The notes below the pieces were generated by a model. That model did not search any database. It was not told where the DNA came from and saw nothing but the letters and a program-made list of their open reading frames with translations. Positions 50,806 through 59,300 of a stretch of DNA of 64,000 bases are shown piece by piece (within the stretch, counting starts at the first letter, position 1; every line of letters begins with the position of its first letter). This DNA comes from Austwickia chelonae NBRC 105200 (lineage in GTDB: Bacteria; Actinomycetota; Actinomycetes; Actinomycetales; Dermatophilaceae). The stretch spans positions 1 to 64,000 of the forward strand of contig NZ_BAGZ01000016.1 of the NCBI RefSeq assembly GCF_000298175.1. Reading direction: 5' to 3'. The position numbers and the translations under genes were made by a program.

Positions 50806-51950
50806 AAACTCAGTTCGCTGTCGCCCCTCATGCCCCCGGTGGTCTGGGCGAGGATGTCGAACCGCAGGAACTCATGTCGTACATCAAGCAGCTCGGGGAG
50901 TGGATCGAGCGTCGTCGGGGTGAGTTGGACGCCTTGGACGAGGCGTCGATGCACGTTGCCGAGCGGGATGCCCACACCGGTGACGTCCTGCTGTCGATGA
51001 CGTTGTGGAAGGCCGTGTCCGATCGGCACGACCTGTTGACGGGTTCGTGGGACTCCGGTCGGTTGTTGGAGCAGGACCGTCGTCGGTTGACCACGCTGAT
51101 CTGGGGAAGTCTGGACATGTCGTCGTCCTCGGGGTCGGCGTTGTCGGTCTCCTTGCCGGAGGCCTGCCGGTTGTCCGATTCTCTGGCGTCCTCGTTGCGG
51201 GGTCGTCTGCGCCTTGAGGGTTCCGAACCTGATGTCGACAATCGGCTGCGTTCCTTGCGGGCGTCGGTCGAACGTATCCGCGACCAGATCGGGTTGGTCC
51301 CGGTCGCGGCCCGTCCAGGTGTGCAGGCGGTCTACGACGCCTTGTTGGAACGGACGACGGAGGTCTGCGACCGGGCCCGTCGAGGAGCGGATGTCGGCGG
51401 CCTGTTGCCTGCTCTGGAGTCGGATGCCGCGTTGGCCGAGCGGGATCTGATCGTGGGTGCGGCCCGACGCACGGAGATGAAGCACGACCTGACTCGTGCC
51501 GCTCAGGTGCGTGACGAGTTGGCTTCGCGCAGTGAGGCTGTGCAGCGGCTCGCCGTGGCCTGTGTGTCTCAGGTGGCTCCGGCGCCCCGGTTGGCGGTGC
51601 CCGATCCGCAGGCTTTGGGTGACCCGCCGACCAGGCCGGAGGACGTGAAGGGATATCTGTCCCGTCTGGAGTTGGTGAGCCGGGCTCTGGAGCAGTGCCA
51701 GCGTTCCTATGCAGGGGCTTTGGAGCGGCGGGATGCGCTCTTGTCGCGGTTGTCGGCCTGTCGGCAGGAGGTGGCTTCCTGGCCGGAGGGTCCGATGGCG
51801 GAGGATGCCTGTCATCTGCAGGATCGGGCGGAGGAGGTGGCGCAGGCCTTGCCGGTGGAGTTGGTCAGGTTGGCGTCCTTGGTGGTGGCCTGTGAGGCGC
51901 ACGTCGCGGCAGCGGCCCCGACGTCCGGCCGGGGGGAGCCACGCCGGTGA
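50802..51950 (+). CDS. Coiled-coil protein of the PknG-like cluster
   Basis: This 382-residue soluble protein is predicted mostly helical with heptad-like stretches (QELMSYIKQLGEWIERRRGEL; RLRSLRASVERIRDQIG; EMKHDLTRAAQVRDELASR). No known domain is recognised. The ATG at 50802 overlaps the upstream stop by 4 bp and its own stop overlaps the kinase start by 4 bp, so it sits between the membrane protein and the kinase both in position and possibly in function, as an adaptor. Confidence 0.75.
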   Translation: MKTQFAVAPHAPGGLGEDVEPQELMSYIKQLGEWIERRRGELDALDEASMHVAERDAHTGDVLLSMTLWKAVSDRHDLLTGSWDSGRLLEQDRRRLTTLIWGSLDMSSSSGSALSVSLPEACRLSDSLASSLRGRLRLEGSEPDVDNRLRSLRASVERIRDQIGLVPVAARPGVQAVYDALLERTTEVCDRARRGADVGGLLPALESDAALAERDLIVGAARRTEMKHDLTRAAQVRDELASRSEAVQRLAVACVSQVAPAPRLAVPDPQALGDPPTRPEDVKGYLSRLELVSRALEQCQRSYAGALERRDALLSRLSACRQEVASWPEGPMAEDACHLQDRAEEVAQALPVELVRLASLVVACEAHVAAAAPTSGRGEPRR

Positions 51951-54241
51951 GGTGCACTGAATCCGGTTGCACAGGAACATATGTCGACGGTTACTGCGAT
52001 TTCTGCGGTGCGCCGCAGCAGCGCTCGGAATTCCCGGTGGGCAGTTCTGCGACACCTCCCGCGTCGTCGGCGGCCGCTCCTCCGGCGCCGTCGACGGGAA
52101 CGGAGACCGCGGCTCCGGCGTCACCGACCGGCACCTCGGTCGCGGTGGCCACTCCGCCGCCGGCCGCGGCGGCTCCGGGGACCTCGACGACCTGGGGCGG
52201 GTCGATCCTGATCGGTTCGGCGCGGGGGACGAAGGCCACCCGCCGGTTCGGGACGACGATGCGCTCACGGGCGTCGTCGCTGGGTGCGGGTTTGACGACG
52301 GTGCCCAGTGTCCCGGTGTCCGATCCGGCGGCAGCGGTCCTGGCCTCGCCGATGATCCCCGAGGAGAAACGGAACTGTTCCTATTGCGGGGCACCGGTCG
52401 GCCGGGCCCACAGCGGACGCCCGGGCCGGGAGGAAGGTTTCTGCCCGCAGTGTCGTCGACCGTTCAGTTTCCGACCGAAGTTGAGTCGCGGCGACCTGGT
52501 CGCCGGTCAGTACGAGGTGGAGGGTTGCCTGGCACACGGCGGTCTGGGCTGGATCTACCTGGCGCGGGACCGAAATGTCTCCGACCGCTGGGTTGTGTTG
52601 AAGGGCCTGTTGAACGCGGGCGACCCTGATGCCCTGGCTGCGGCGATCGCGGAGCAGGAGTTCCTGGCTGCGGTCAGCCATCCGTTGATCGTCGAGATCT
52701 ACAACTTCGTCACCCATGACGATGCCGGGTACATCGTCATGGAGTACGTGGGTGGGACCAGCTTGAAGGAGCTGTTGAAGCAGCGGATGTCCTCGGCGGG
52801 CAGATACGACCCTTTTCCGGTGGAACAGGCGTTGGCGTACGTCCTGGAGATCCTGCCGGCCTTCCAGTACCTGCACGACCGGAACCTGTTGTACTGCGAC
52901 TTCAAGCCGGACAATCTGATCCAGACCGGCGACGAGGTGCGTCTGATCGACATGGGTGGTGTGCGTCGGATCGACGACCTGGACTCGCCGATCTACGGCA
53001 CGATCGGGTACCAGGCCCCGGAGATCGCCCAGACCGGTCCGTCGGTGGCTTCGGACATTTACACCATCGGACGGACGTTGACCGTGCTGACCACGGAATT
53101 CCGCGGCTATCAGACGACCTATGCCACGTCGTTGCCACCGATGCAGCAGGTCCCGGCCTTCGTGGACTATCCGGCGTTCTACCAGTTGGTCGCGAAGGCG
53201 TGCGCCTTGGATCCGGACGACCGGTTCACCTCGGTGGAGGAGTTGCGGGTGCAGCTCGACGGGGTGCTGCGGCGGGTCGTCCGCGACCGGCGGGGCTCAC
53301 CGGCGGCGTCGCAGACGCATGCTTCGCTCTTCTTCGAGGCCCCGGTCACCCAGAACGAGAATTTCGCCTGGTGGGAGCTGCCTGCCCTGCTGCCCGACGG
53401 GGACGACCCGATGACGGGGTGGTTGCAGACGGTGCAGTCCCAGGAGCCGGTGACCCGGTACGAACAGTTGGCGAAGGCACCGACGATGTCCTCCGAGGTG
53501 CTCCTGGAGCAGGCTCGTACCGGGATCCGGGGTCAGCGTCATGATCTGGTGGCGCGGGCCACCGACATGTTGTTGGCCGCGGATCCGTGGGATTGGCGCG
53601 CGGTGTGGCTGATCGGGTTGGACGCCCTGTCCCGGCACGAGCTCGCGCAGGCGCGGGCCGCTTTCGGGTCGGTGGCCGCTCAGGTTCCCGGTGAGCTGGC
53701 CCCGGTGCTGGCCGGCGCTCTGGCCGCCGAGCTCGACGGTCAGGACTCGAGCGCGGAATCGGCCTATCTGACCTGTCTGCGGACCGATTCGGCCTATGTC
53801 CCGGTGTCGGCCTTCGGTCTGGCCCGGATGCGGGCCGGTTCGGACGATCTGCGTGGCGCGATCACTGTGCTGGAGCAGGTTCCGGCGAGTAACCGTGCGC
53901 ATCCGCGGGCGTTGTGGTTGCGGGCGCAGATGTTGGCCCGGGCCGGTGAGCAGGGTGTGCACTCGTTGTCGGAGGCGATGGACACGATGGTCCTGGCTGC
54001 GCCCGACCGGGTGGAGCTGACGACCTTCCGTATCGACGTATTGGAGATGGCCTTGGAGATCGTGCGCCGTTCGGGGGCCCAACCGGATGTGCAGATCGAC
54101 GGAGTGCCTGCCAAGGTGGTGGATCTTCGCCGGGCCCTGGAACGTAATCTGCGGGATCTGGCCCAGTTCACCCCGGACGAAAAGACCCGGATCGCGCTCG
54201 TCGACCGAGCGAATTCCATTCGACCTTGGAGCCTGCGATGA
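51947..54241 (+). CDS. PknG-like serine/threonine protein kinase
   Basis: This 764-residue cytoplasmic kinase has the PknG order. A zinc ribbon lies at residues 3-20 (Cys3, 8, 17, 20). After a Pro/Ala linker comes a rubredoxin-like site (Cys144, 147, 166, 169) and then the kinase domain at about 190-450. The C-terminal TPR-like helical region runs from about 500 to 760. Catalytic features are Lys219 in VVLKGLL, Asp318 in YCDFKPDNL (the His-Arg of HRD is Tyr-Cys here) and Asp335 in LIDMGG in place of DFG, as in PknG itself. The GTG start overlaps the coiled-coil gene, and the stop overlaps the PP2C gene. The extra N-terminal ribbon is not part of standard PknG and recurs in two cluster partners. 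Confidence 0.88.
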   Translation: MRCTESGCTGTYVDGYCDFCGAPQQRSEFPVGSSATPPASSAAAPPAPSTGTETAAPASPTGTSVAVATPPPAAAAPGTSTTWGGSILIGSARGTKATRRFGTTMRSRASSLGAGLTTVPSVPVSDPAAAVLASPMIPEEKRNCSYCGAPVGRAHSGRPGREEGFCPQCRRPFSFRPKLSRGDLVAGQYEVEGCLAHGGLGWIYLARDRNVSDRWVVLKGLLNAGDPDALAAAIAEQEFLAAVSHPLIVEIYNFVTHDDAGYIVMEYVGGTSLKELLKQRMSSAGRYDPFPVEQALAYVLEILPAFQYLHDRNLLYCDFKPDNLIQTGDEVRLIDMGGVRRIDDLDSPIYGTIGYQAPEIAQTGPSVASDIYTIGRTLTVLTTEFRGYQTTYATSLPPMQQVPAFVDYPAFYQLVAKACALDPDDRFTSVEELRVQLDGVLRRVVRDRRGSPAASQTHASLFFEAPVTQNENFAWWELPALLPDGDDPMTGWLQTVQSQEPVTRYEQLAKAPTMSSEVLLEQARTGIRGQRHDLVARATDMLLAADPWDWRAVWLIGLDALSRHELAQARAAFGSVAAQVPGELAPVLAGALAAELDGQDSSAESAYLTCLRTDSAYVPVSAFGLARMRAGSDDLRGAITVLEQVPASNRAHPRALWLRAQMLARAGEQGVHSLSEAMDTMVLAAPDRVELTTFRIDVLEMALEIVRRSGAQPDVQIDGVPAKVVDLRRALERNLRDLAQFTPDEKTRIALVDRANSIRPWSLR

Positions 54242-55785
54242 CTTCTACTCCCGGACGACCGGAACACTCCCACCCGTTCGAGGCGTTCATGCCGCCCGAG
54301 TCGGGTGTCATACCGCCGGCGCGGGCGGCGTCATCGGGTCCGTTCCCTGATCGGGAGCCGCATTTCCTGGACGACGAGATCCCGACGATGCCGGTGCCTC
54401 CGCCGCGTCATGCCGCGCCGAGGACTCCGGCGACCGAGCCGCTGCCGATGTCTTCCTGGGTGCCGCCGGAGGAGCCGGAGGGGTTGTCGTGGTCGCCGCA
54501 GGTCGAGACGCCGGCGGAGGAGGAGCGGGCGGTTCCCGAGGAACGGGCGGTCCCCGAGGAGCAGCCGGCCGAGGTGTCCGCCGAGGGCGACATGCTCGTC
54601 CTGGGTGGTATCGCTTCTTCTGCCGAGCAGGCTCGTGGCGGGACGTCGGGTCTGTGCCGGGAGTGCCACGGCTCGTACAGTCCGGACGGTTATTGCGAGA
54701 ACTGCGGGGCGAAGGCCGTCGATCCGCGCCATCATTTCGAGATCGATGTGACGCCGTGGTTGGCGGGGGTCTGCGACCGGGGTATCCGGCATCGCGGCAA
54801 TGAGGACGCCCTGGCGCTTCACGGGACCAGTAGCCCGTACGGTCCGCGGGCTTCGTTGGTGGTCTGTGACGGGGTGTCGACGGCGCCGCATTCGGCCGAG
54901 GCCAGTCTGGATGCGGCGGAGGCCGCGGTGCAGGTGTTGACGGACGGCTGGGAGTACTGCGCCGAGGAGATGCCCGGTGGACCGGTCGGTGAGCTGGGGC
55001 GGCGGGTCGAGGAGGCCGGGGCTGCGGCGGCCAAGGCGGTGGCCCGGATGTCGGAGCCTTTCCTCTCGGAGGGGGAGGGCGGCCCGTCGTGCACCTTGGT
55101 GGCGGCGTCGGTCGAGGGCGAAACGGTCGTGGTCGGCAGCGTGGGTGACTCGCGTGCGTACTGGATCCCGGACAGGGATCCGGCCGAGGTGCTGACCACG
55201 GACGATTCGTGGGCTGCCGAGCAGATCCGTTCCGGGGTGCCGCGGGCTCAGGCCGAGGCGGGGCCTTATGCGCACACGATCACCCGCTGGTTGGGTGAGG
55301 ACAGCCCGGATCAGGTTCCGGCGTTGACGCCTTTGCAGGTGCGGGTCCCCGGTTGGTTGTTGCTCTGTTCGGACGGGTTGTGGAATTACGCGTCGGAGCC
55401 GGCGGAGCTGCAGGCGGTGGTCCATCGGGAGGCGATGCGGGCGGCCGAGGCGGGGCGGGTCATCGAGGGGACGGCCGGTTCGCGGGGCGCGGACGACCCG
55501 GGGACCCCGACGGCCCTGGCTTTGGCCCACGGGCTTGTGGCCTGGGCGAACGGGTGCGGTGGTAGTGACAACATCACGGTAGCCCTGGCTCGTCTGGTGC
55601 CGGCGCCGGGGCAGTCCGAGTCGTCTTCGTGGGAGGAGGATCTCCCGGAGCCGTCGGCCTCCCCTGAGGTCGAGGACATGGGGTTGGCGCCGACGATCGT
55701 GATGCCGGTGAGTCGTCCTGGGCGGCATTCGCTGGAAGGACGAGGCATACTCTCGCAGTCGCGGACGAACACCGAGAGGGGTTAA
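54238..55785 (+). CDS. PP2C-family protein phosphatase with zinc ribbon
   Basis: This is a 515-residue metal-dependent Ser/Thr phosphatase. About 135 disordered residues lead to a zinc ribbon (Cys140, 143, 153, 156; DGYCENCGAKA) and then the PP2C domain. Its metal-site motifs are RGIRHRGNED (181-190), VVCDGVS (Asp211 at the DG pair), VVVGSVGDSRAYW, LLLCSDGLW (Asp379) and GGSDNITV (Asp444). An acidic tail follows. ATG 54238 overlaps the kinase stop by 4 bp. It should oppose the kinase encoded just upstream. Confidence 0.92.
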   Translation: MTSTPGRPEHSHPFEAFMPPESGVIPPARAASSGPFPDREPHFLDDEIPTMPVPPPRHAAPRTPATEPLPMSSWVPPEEPEGLSWSPQVETPAEEERAVPEERAVPEEQPAEVSAEGDMLVLGGIASSAEQARGGTSGLCRECHGSYSPDGYCENCGAKAVDPRHHFEIDVTPWLAGVCDRGIRHRGNEDALALHGTSSPYGPRASLVVCDGVSTAPHSAEASLDAAEAAVQVLTDGWEYCAEEMPGGPVGELGRRVEEAGAAAAKAVARMSEPFLSEGEGGPSCTLVAASVEGETVVVGSVGDSRAYWIPDRDPAEVLTTDDSWAAEQIRSGVPRAQAEAGPYAHTITRWLGEDSPDQVPALTPLQVRVPGWLLLCSDGLWNYASEPAELQAVVHREAMRAAEAGRVIEGTAGSRGADDPGTPTALALAHGLVAWANGCGGSDNITVALARLVPAPGQSESSSWEEDLPEPSASPEVEDMGLAPTIVMPVSRPGRHSLEGRGILSQSRTNTERG

Positions 55786-55788
55786 GGG

Positions 55789-57066
55789 ATGGCTGATTTC
55801 AGCGCGTCCGTCTTCCAGAACGAGTTCTTGCCCGAGGGCGGTTCCGATGTGCACGCCATCGTGACGGTCTCCTGTGCGGGGGCCGGGGGTGCAGGGCAGT
55901 CCGGGTCGGGTGATGCCGGCGAGATCATCGTGGTGGACACGTCGCGTTCGATGGAGGAGGCGGGGGTCGCGGCGGCCCGGTATGCGGCGTCGGCGGCGCT
56001 GGACCAGATCCTGGACGGGGTGTGGTTCGCCATCGTCGCGGGGAATCATCAGGCACGCCTGTGCTACCCGGACGGTTATTCGGCGGCGATGGTGAAGATG
56101 TGCCCGCAGACCCGACAGGCGGCGAAGAAGAGTCTGGAGCAGTTGCGGGCCGACGGGGGCACGGCCATGGGGACGTGGTTGTCGGCGGCGGCGCAGCTGT
56201 TCGACACGGTTCCTTCGTTGGCGCAACGCCATGTGATCCTGTTGACCGACGGGGAGAACCAGCACGAGGCTCCGGAGCAGTTGACCAGGGCGATCGACGC
56301 GGTGCGTGGCCGTTTCCAGTGTGATTGCCGGGGGTTGGGCGCTGCTTGGCAGGTCGACGAGGTGCGTCGGATCTCGCAGGCCCTGATGGGGACGGTCGAT
56401 CTGATCCCGCGCCGTGAGGACATGGCGATGGAGTTCGAGTCGTTGATGCGGGCGTCGATGGGGCGAGGCGTGGCCGAGGTCACGTTGAACGTCTGGGCTC
56501 CGCAGGGCGCTCAGGTGCTTTTCGTCCGTCAGGTCTCTCCGACCTTGGAGGACCTCACGGCACGGCGTCGCGAGATCAATCCGCTCACCGGCGCCTATCC
56601 GACTGGTGCGTGGGGGGACGAGACTCGTGACTACCATGTGGCGGTACGTCTATCACCGAAGGCTATCGGCCAAGAACAGCTGGCCTCCCGGGTGCAGCTG
56701 ATGGTCGGTGGTCAGATGGTCGCGCAGGGTCTGGTGAAGGCCAAGTGGTCGGGTGATGCCGGGTTGACGACTCAGATCAGCCCGGAGGTCGCTCATTTCA
56801 CTGGCCAGGCAGAGCTGGCGACGGCCATTCAGCAGGGGCTGGCGGCGAAGGCCGTCGGCGACGATTTCACAGCGACGGCGAAGCTGGGACGTGCGGTGCA
56901 GTTGGCCGCGCAGACCGGTGACGCCGCGGCGACGAGCAGGTTGCAGCGGGTGGTCGACATCGACGACGCTGCGACGGGACGTATCCGGTTGCGTCGCGAT
57001 GTCGACAGGCTCGACGAGATGGCGTTGGACACGGCGTCCACCAAGACGACGAGGGTGAAGAAGTGA
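55789..57066 (+). CDS. von Willebrand factor A domain protein, TerY-like
   Basis: This is a 425-residue cytoplasmic protein. The vWA domain has an intact metal-ion-dependent adhesion site: DTSRSM with Asp50, Ser52 and Ser54, the DGGTAMG threonine, and LLTDGEN as the third loop. The remainder is a beta-rich region and a final helical stretch ending in Lys. Such vWA proteins together with PP2C and a kinase form the TerY-type triad described for tellurium-resistance systems. It begins 3 bp after the phosphatase stop. Confidence 0.87.
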   Translation: MADFSASVFQNEFLPEGGSDVHAIVTVSCAGAGGAGQSGSGDAGEIIVVDTSRSMEEAGVAAARYAASAALDQILDGVWFAIVAGNHQARLCYPDGYSAAMVKMCPQTRQAAKKSLEQLRADGGTAMGTWLSAAAQLFDTVPSLAQRHVILLTDGENQHEAPEQLTRAIDAVRGRFQCDCRGLGAAWQVDEVRRISQALMGTVDLIPRREDMAMEFESLMRASMGRGVAEVTLNVWAPQGAQVLFVRQVSPTLEDLTARRREINPLTGAYPTGAWGDETRDYHVAVRLSPKAIGQEQLASRVQLMVGGQMVAQGLVKAKWSGDAGLTTQISPEVAHFTGQAELATAIQQGLAAKAVGDDFTATAKLGRAVQLAAQTGDAAATSRLQRVVDIDDAATGRIRLRRDVDRLDEMALDTASTKTTRVKK

Positions 57067-57101
57067 GGATTTGTAGTGCCTGACCGGCGAGGGTTCCGGC
57101 G

Positions 57102-58637
57102 ATGAGTGCGACATGCCCCCAGGGTCATGTGAGCCGGTCGACGGATTATTGCGATGTGTGCGGCGCACCGATGTCTTCCGCGAAGGACATCCCTTCGTGG
57201 GCGCGCCCGCCGGGCGAGGGCGCTCAGCCTGCCGCCGAGGTCCGGGTGTGTCCACATTGCGAGGAGGCGGGGAGCCCGACCTATCTGTTCTGTGAACACT
57301 GCGGTTACGACTTCACGACGGGGGCTCTGCCGCGTCCGTTGCGGGAGGATCTCGCGGTGGTGGACACCCGGGTGGAGCGGGCTTTCGGTCCTCCACCGGG
57401 GGGGCGTGCGGAGCAGCGTGAGCCGGAGGAGCCGCCGGCGCGGATGATGCGTCCGGAGCGGTCCTCGGTGATCGAACGGCCGGAGCCGAACGCCGAGGAG
57501 GCCGCGGCGGAGGTTCCGGAGCGCAGGCCGTCGATCCACGAGCAGATCAGGTCTGCCCAGGCTGGCCGGGGCGGGCGGATGGAGCGTCCGGCGCGTCATG
57601 AACGTCCGGAGTCGGATCTCGCCGACGAGGGTGTGGAGGAACAGGTGGAGAATCCGCGCAGGTCGGCGGCTCCGGGCCGGATGGTTCCGGCGGCAGGGGC
57701 CGAGGAGGACGTGCCGCCTCGGGAGAGCCCGGTGGAGCGGCGGATCTCTGCCGAGGCCGCTCCGGGATGGGCGTTCCCGCCGTCGTCGTCGGAGCGAGCG
57801 GAGCGGAATGCGTCTTCGGCTCGGCACCGTTCGGTGATCCAACGTCCGGAGCCGGAGGAGCAGACCGGTGAGACTGCCGCTCCTGAGCGCCGCATGGCAC
57901 CTTCCCGTCCGGAGATGTCTTCGCGGGCGGACGCAGGCGAGGCCCCACCGCCTCGGCGTCGTTCGGTGATCCAACGCCCGGAGCCGGAGGAGCAGACCGG
58001 TGAGACTGCCGCTCCTGAGCGCCGCATGGCACCTTCCCGTCCGGAGATGTCTTCGCGGGCGGACGCGGGCGAGGCCCTACCGCCTCGGCGTCGTTCGGTG
58101 ATCCAACGCCCGGAGCCGGAGGAGCAGGTTGAGGAGGAGCTGCCGGACACCACTCCGATCACGATCATCGCGGGTCCGGAGGAGGCGCCGCCGGAGGCCC
58201 GTCGCCGCCCGGTGGTCTCCGAGTGGGTGGTGGAGATCTGGGTCGACTCGTCCTGGTACGAGGTCCAGGAGAGCGACGAGTCCTGCCCGTCGCCGGGTCT
58301 GCCCGAGGTCGTCCAGGTTCCTGATCGGGCTCTGGTGGGGCGTTACTCGGCCAGCCGTGGCATCTCACCGGACATCGAGTGCGGCTCCGATTCCGGGGTC
58401 AGCCGGCGTCATGCCGAGTTCACCACCGATGGCACGCGTTGGTGGGTGGAGGACCTGGGGTCCAGCAATGGCACCTATGTCGGCCAGGCCAGCGGCCCGT
58501 TGCCGGAGGAACCCATCCCGGCCGGTCAGCGGGTCGAGATCAGCCATGACGACCGGATCTACGTCGGTGCGTGGACCCGGCTGGTCGTCCGTCGGGCGAC
58601 CGCTGTAGATCATGCGGCGGCCGCCCGTATCGGCTGA
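57102..58637 (+). CDS. FHA-domain protein with two zinc ribbons and internal repeats
   Basis: This 511-residue protein is probably the phospho-threonine reader of the cluster. Ribbon 1 uses Cys5, His9, Cys17 and Cys20 (TDYCDVCGAPM); ribbon 2 uses Cys50, 53, 64 and 67. A long charged, low-complexity region contains a 44-residue repeat in two and a bit copies. The FHA domain (about residues 405-490) carries the phosphate-binding signature GRYSASRG, SGVSRRHAEF and SSNGTYVG. It follows the vWA gene by 35 bp and ends the operon; the divergent-strand methyltransferase gene begins its stop 6 bp later. Confidence 0.9.
   Translation: MSATCPQGHVSRSTDYCDVCGAPMSSAKDIPSWARPPGEGAQPAAEVRVCPHCEEAGSPTYLFCEHCGYDFTTGALPRPLREDLAVVDTRVERAFGPPPGGRAEQREPEEPPARMMRPERSSVIERPEPNAEEAAAEVPERRPSIHEQIRSAQAGRGGRMERPARHERPESDLADEGVEEQVENPRRSAAPGRMVPAAGAEEDVPPRESPVERRISAEAAPGWAFPPSSSERAERNASSARHRSVIQRPEPEEQTGETAAPERRMAPSRPEMSSRADAGEAPPPRRRSVIQRPEPEEQTGETAAPERRMAPSRPEMSSRADAGEALPPRRRSVIQRPEPEEQVEEELPDTTPITIIAGPEEAPPEARRRPVVSEWVVEIWVDSSWYEVQESDESCPSPGLPEVVQVPDRALVGRYSASRGISPDIECGSDSGVSRRHAEFTTDGTRWWVEDLGSSNGTYVGQASGPLPEEPIPAGQRVEISHDDRIYVGAWTRLVVRRATAVDHAAAARIG
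57831..58130 (+). repeat. 132-bp tandem repeat inside the FHA gene
   Basis: The unit beginning TCGGTGATCC recurs at 57831, 57963 and 58095, a strict 132-bp period. Two copies are almost identical over their full length (a few substitutions such as CGTCCG/CGCCCG), and the third is truncated. In protein it is a 44-residue Arg/Glu/Pro-rich unit starting SVIQRPEPEEQ, with possible phosphorylatable Thr and Ser. Confidence 0.92.
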
Positions 58638-58643
58638 TTCTTC

Positions 58644-59300
58644 TCAGGCGAAGCTGAATTCGCCTTTGGTGGTGTCGGGTCGTCGGGCCCGGAAGAGGGC
58701 GTCCCAGGCGATGCGGGGGCCGTCGTCGGTCTCGACCTCCCGCGCCACCCGGTCGGCGCGTTCCACGACGAGCGCGCCGGAGCCGACCATGTCCTGCAGG
58801 TCCTCGGCGACGTCCCGCGCGGTGTAGAGCAGCGCCGGGTCGTCGGGGCCGCCGTACCCTTCTTCGAGGTTCGAGCTGTCGTGCGCGACGACCAGGAGGA
58901 GTCCGCCGGGGGCGAGGGTGCTCGCCGCGGCGCGGAGCAGCGGAGTGCGTTCGTAGGGTTCCAGGTGGACGTAGGAGACCAGGGCGAGGTCGTAGCGTCC
59001 GCGGAAGCCGCCGTCCGCGGTGATGTCGGCGTTCACCCAGTCGATGTCGAGTTCGCGTCCTTGTGCGCGGGCCTGGAGCTGGCTCTCCTGTCCTCGGTCG
59101 AGGGCGACCTGGGAGAAGTCGACGGCGACGACCGACCATCCCTGGTCGGCCAGCCAGAGGCTGTTGCGTCCTTCGCCGCAGGCGACGTCGACGGCTTTGC
59201 CGGGGGGCATTCCGGAGAGCTCGTTGACGACCCAGCGGTTGGCCTCCGTCGACCAGAGTCGTCCTCGGCTGTACTTCTCGTCCCAGTCGGTCGCTTTCAT
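58644..59300 (-). CDS. Class I SAM-dependent methyltransferase
   Basis: This 218-residue cytoplasmic enzyme has the Rossmann methyltransferase fold. Motif I is AVDVACGEGRNSLWLADQGW, followed by VAVDFSQVALDRG, an acidic VNADI for adenine contact, and post-motif LAPGGLLLVVAHD. The GEGRNSLWLA segment recalls TehB-like tellurite methyltransferases, and the gene adjoins the TelA operon, but general small-molecule methyltransferases share it. The ATG at 59300 is chosen because the conserved start (WDEKYSRG) follows it; the frame is open well upstream. Substrate unknown. Confidence 0.82.
   Translation of the reverse strand: MKATDWDEKYSRGRLWSTEANRWVVNELSGMPPGKAVDVACGEGRNSLWLADQGWSVVAVDFSQVALDRGQESQLQARAQGRELDIDWVNADITADGGFRGRYDLALVSYVHLEPYERTPLLRAAASTLAPGGLLLVVAHDSSNLEEGYGGPDDPALLYTARDVAEDLQDMVGSGALVVERADRVAREVETDDGPRIAWDALFRARRPDTTKGEFSFA

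Noticed and set aside
54331-56637. A 768-codon minus-strand frame opposite PP2C and vWA genes
   Set aside because: The translation is Arg/His/Pro-rich low complexity and the opposite strand carries two intact catalytic domains.
57831-58130. CRISPR array
   Set aside because: The repeats are in frame within a protein gene, 132 bp long and adjoining, with no unique spacers.
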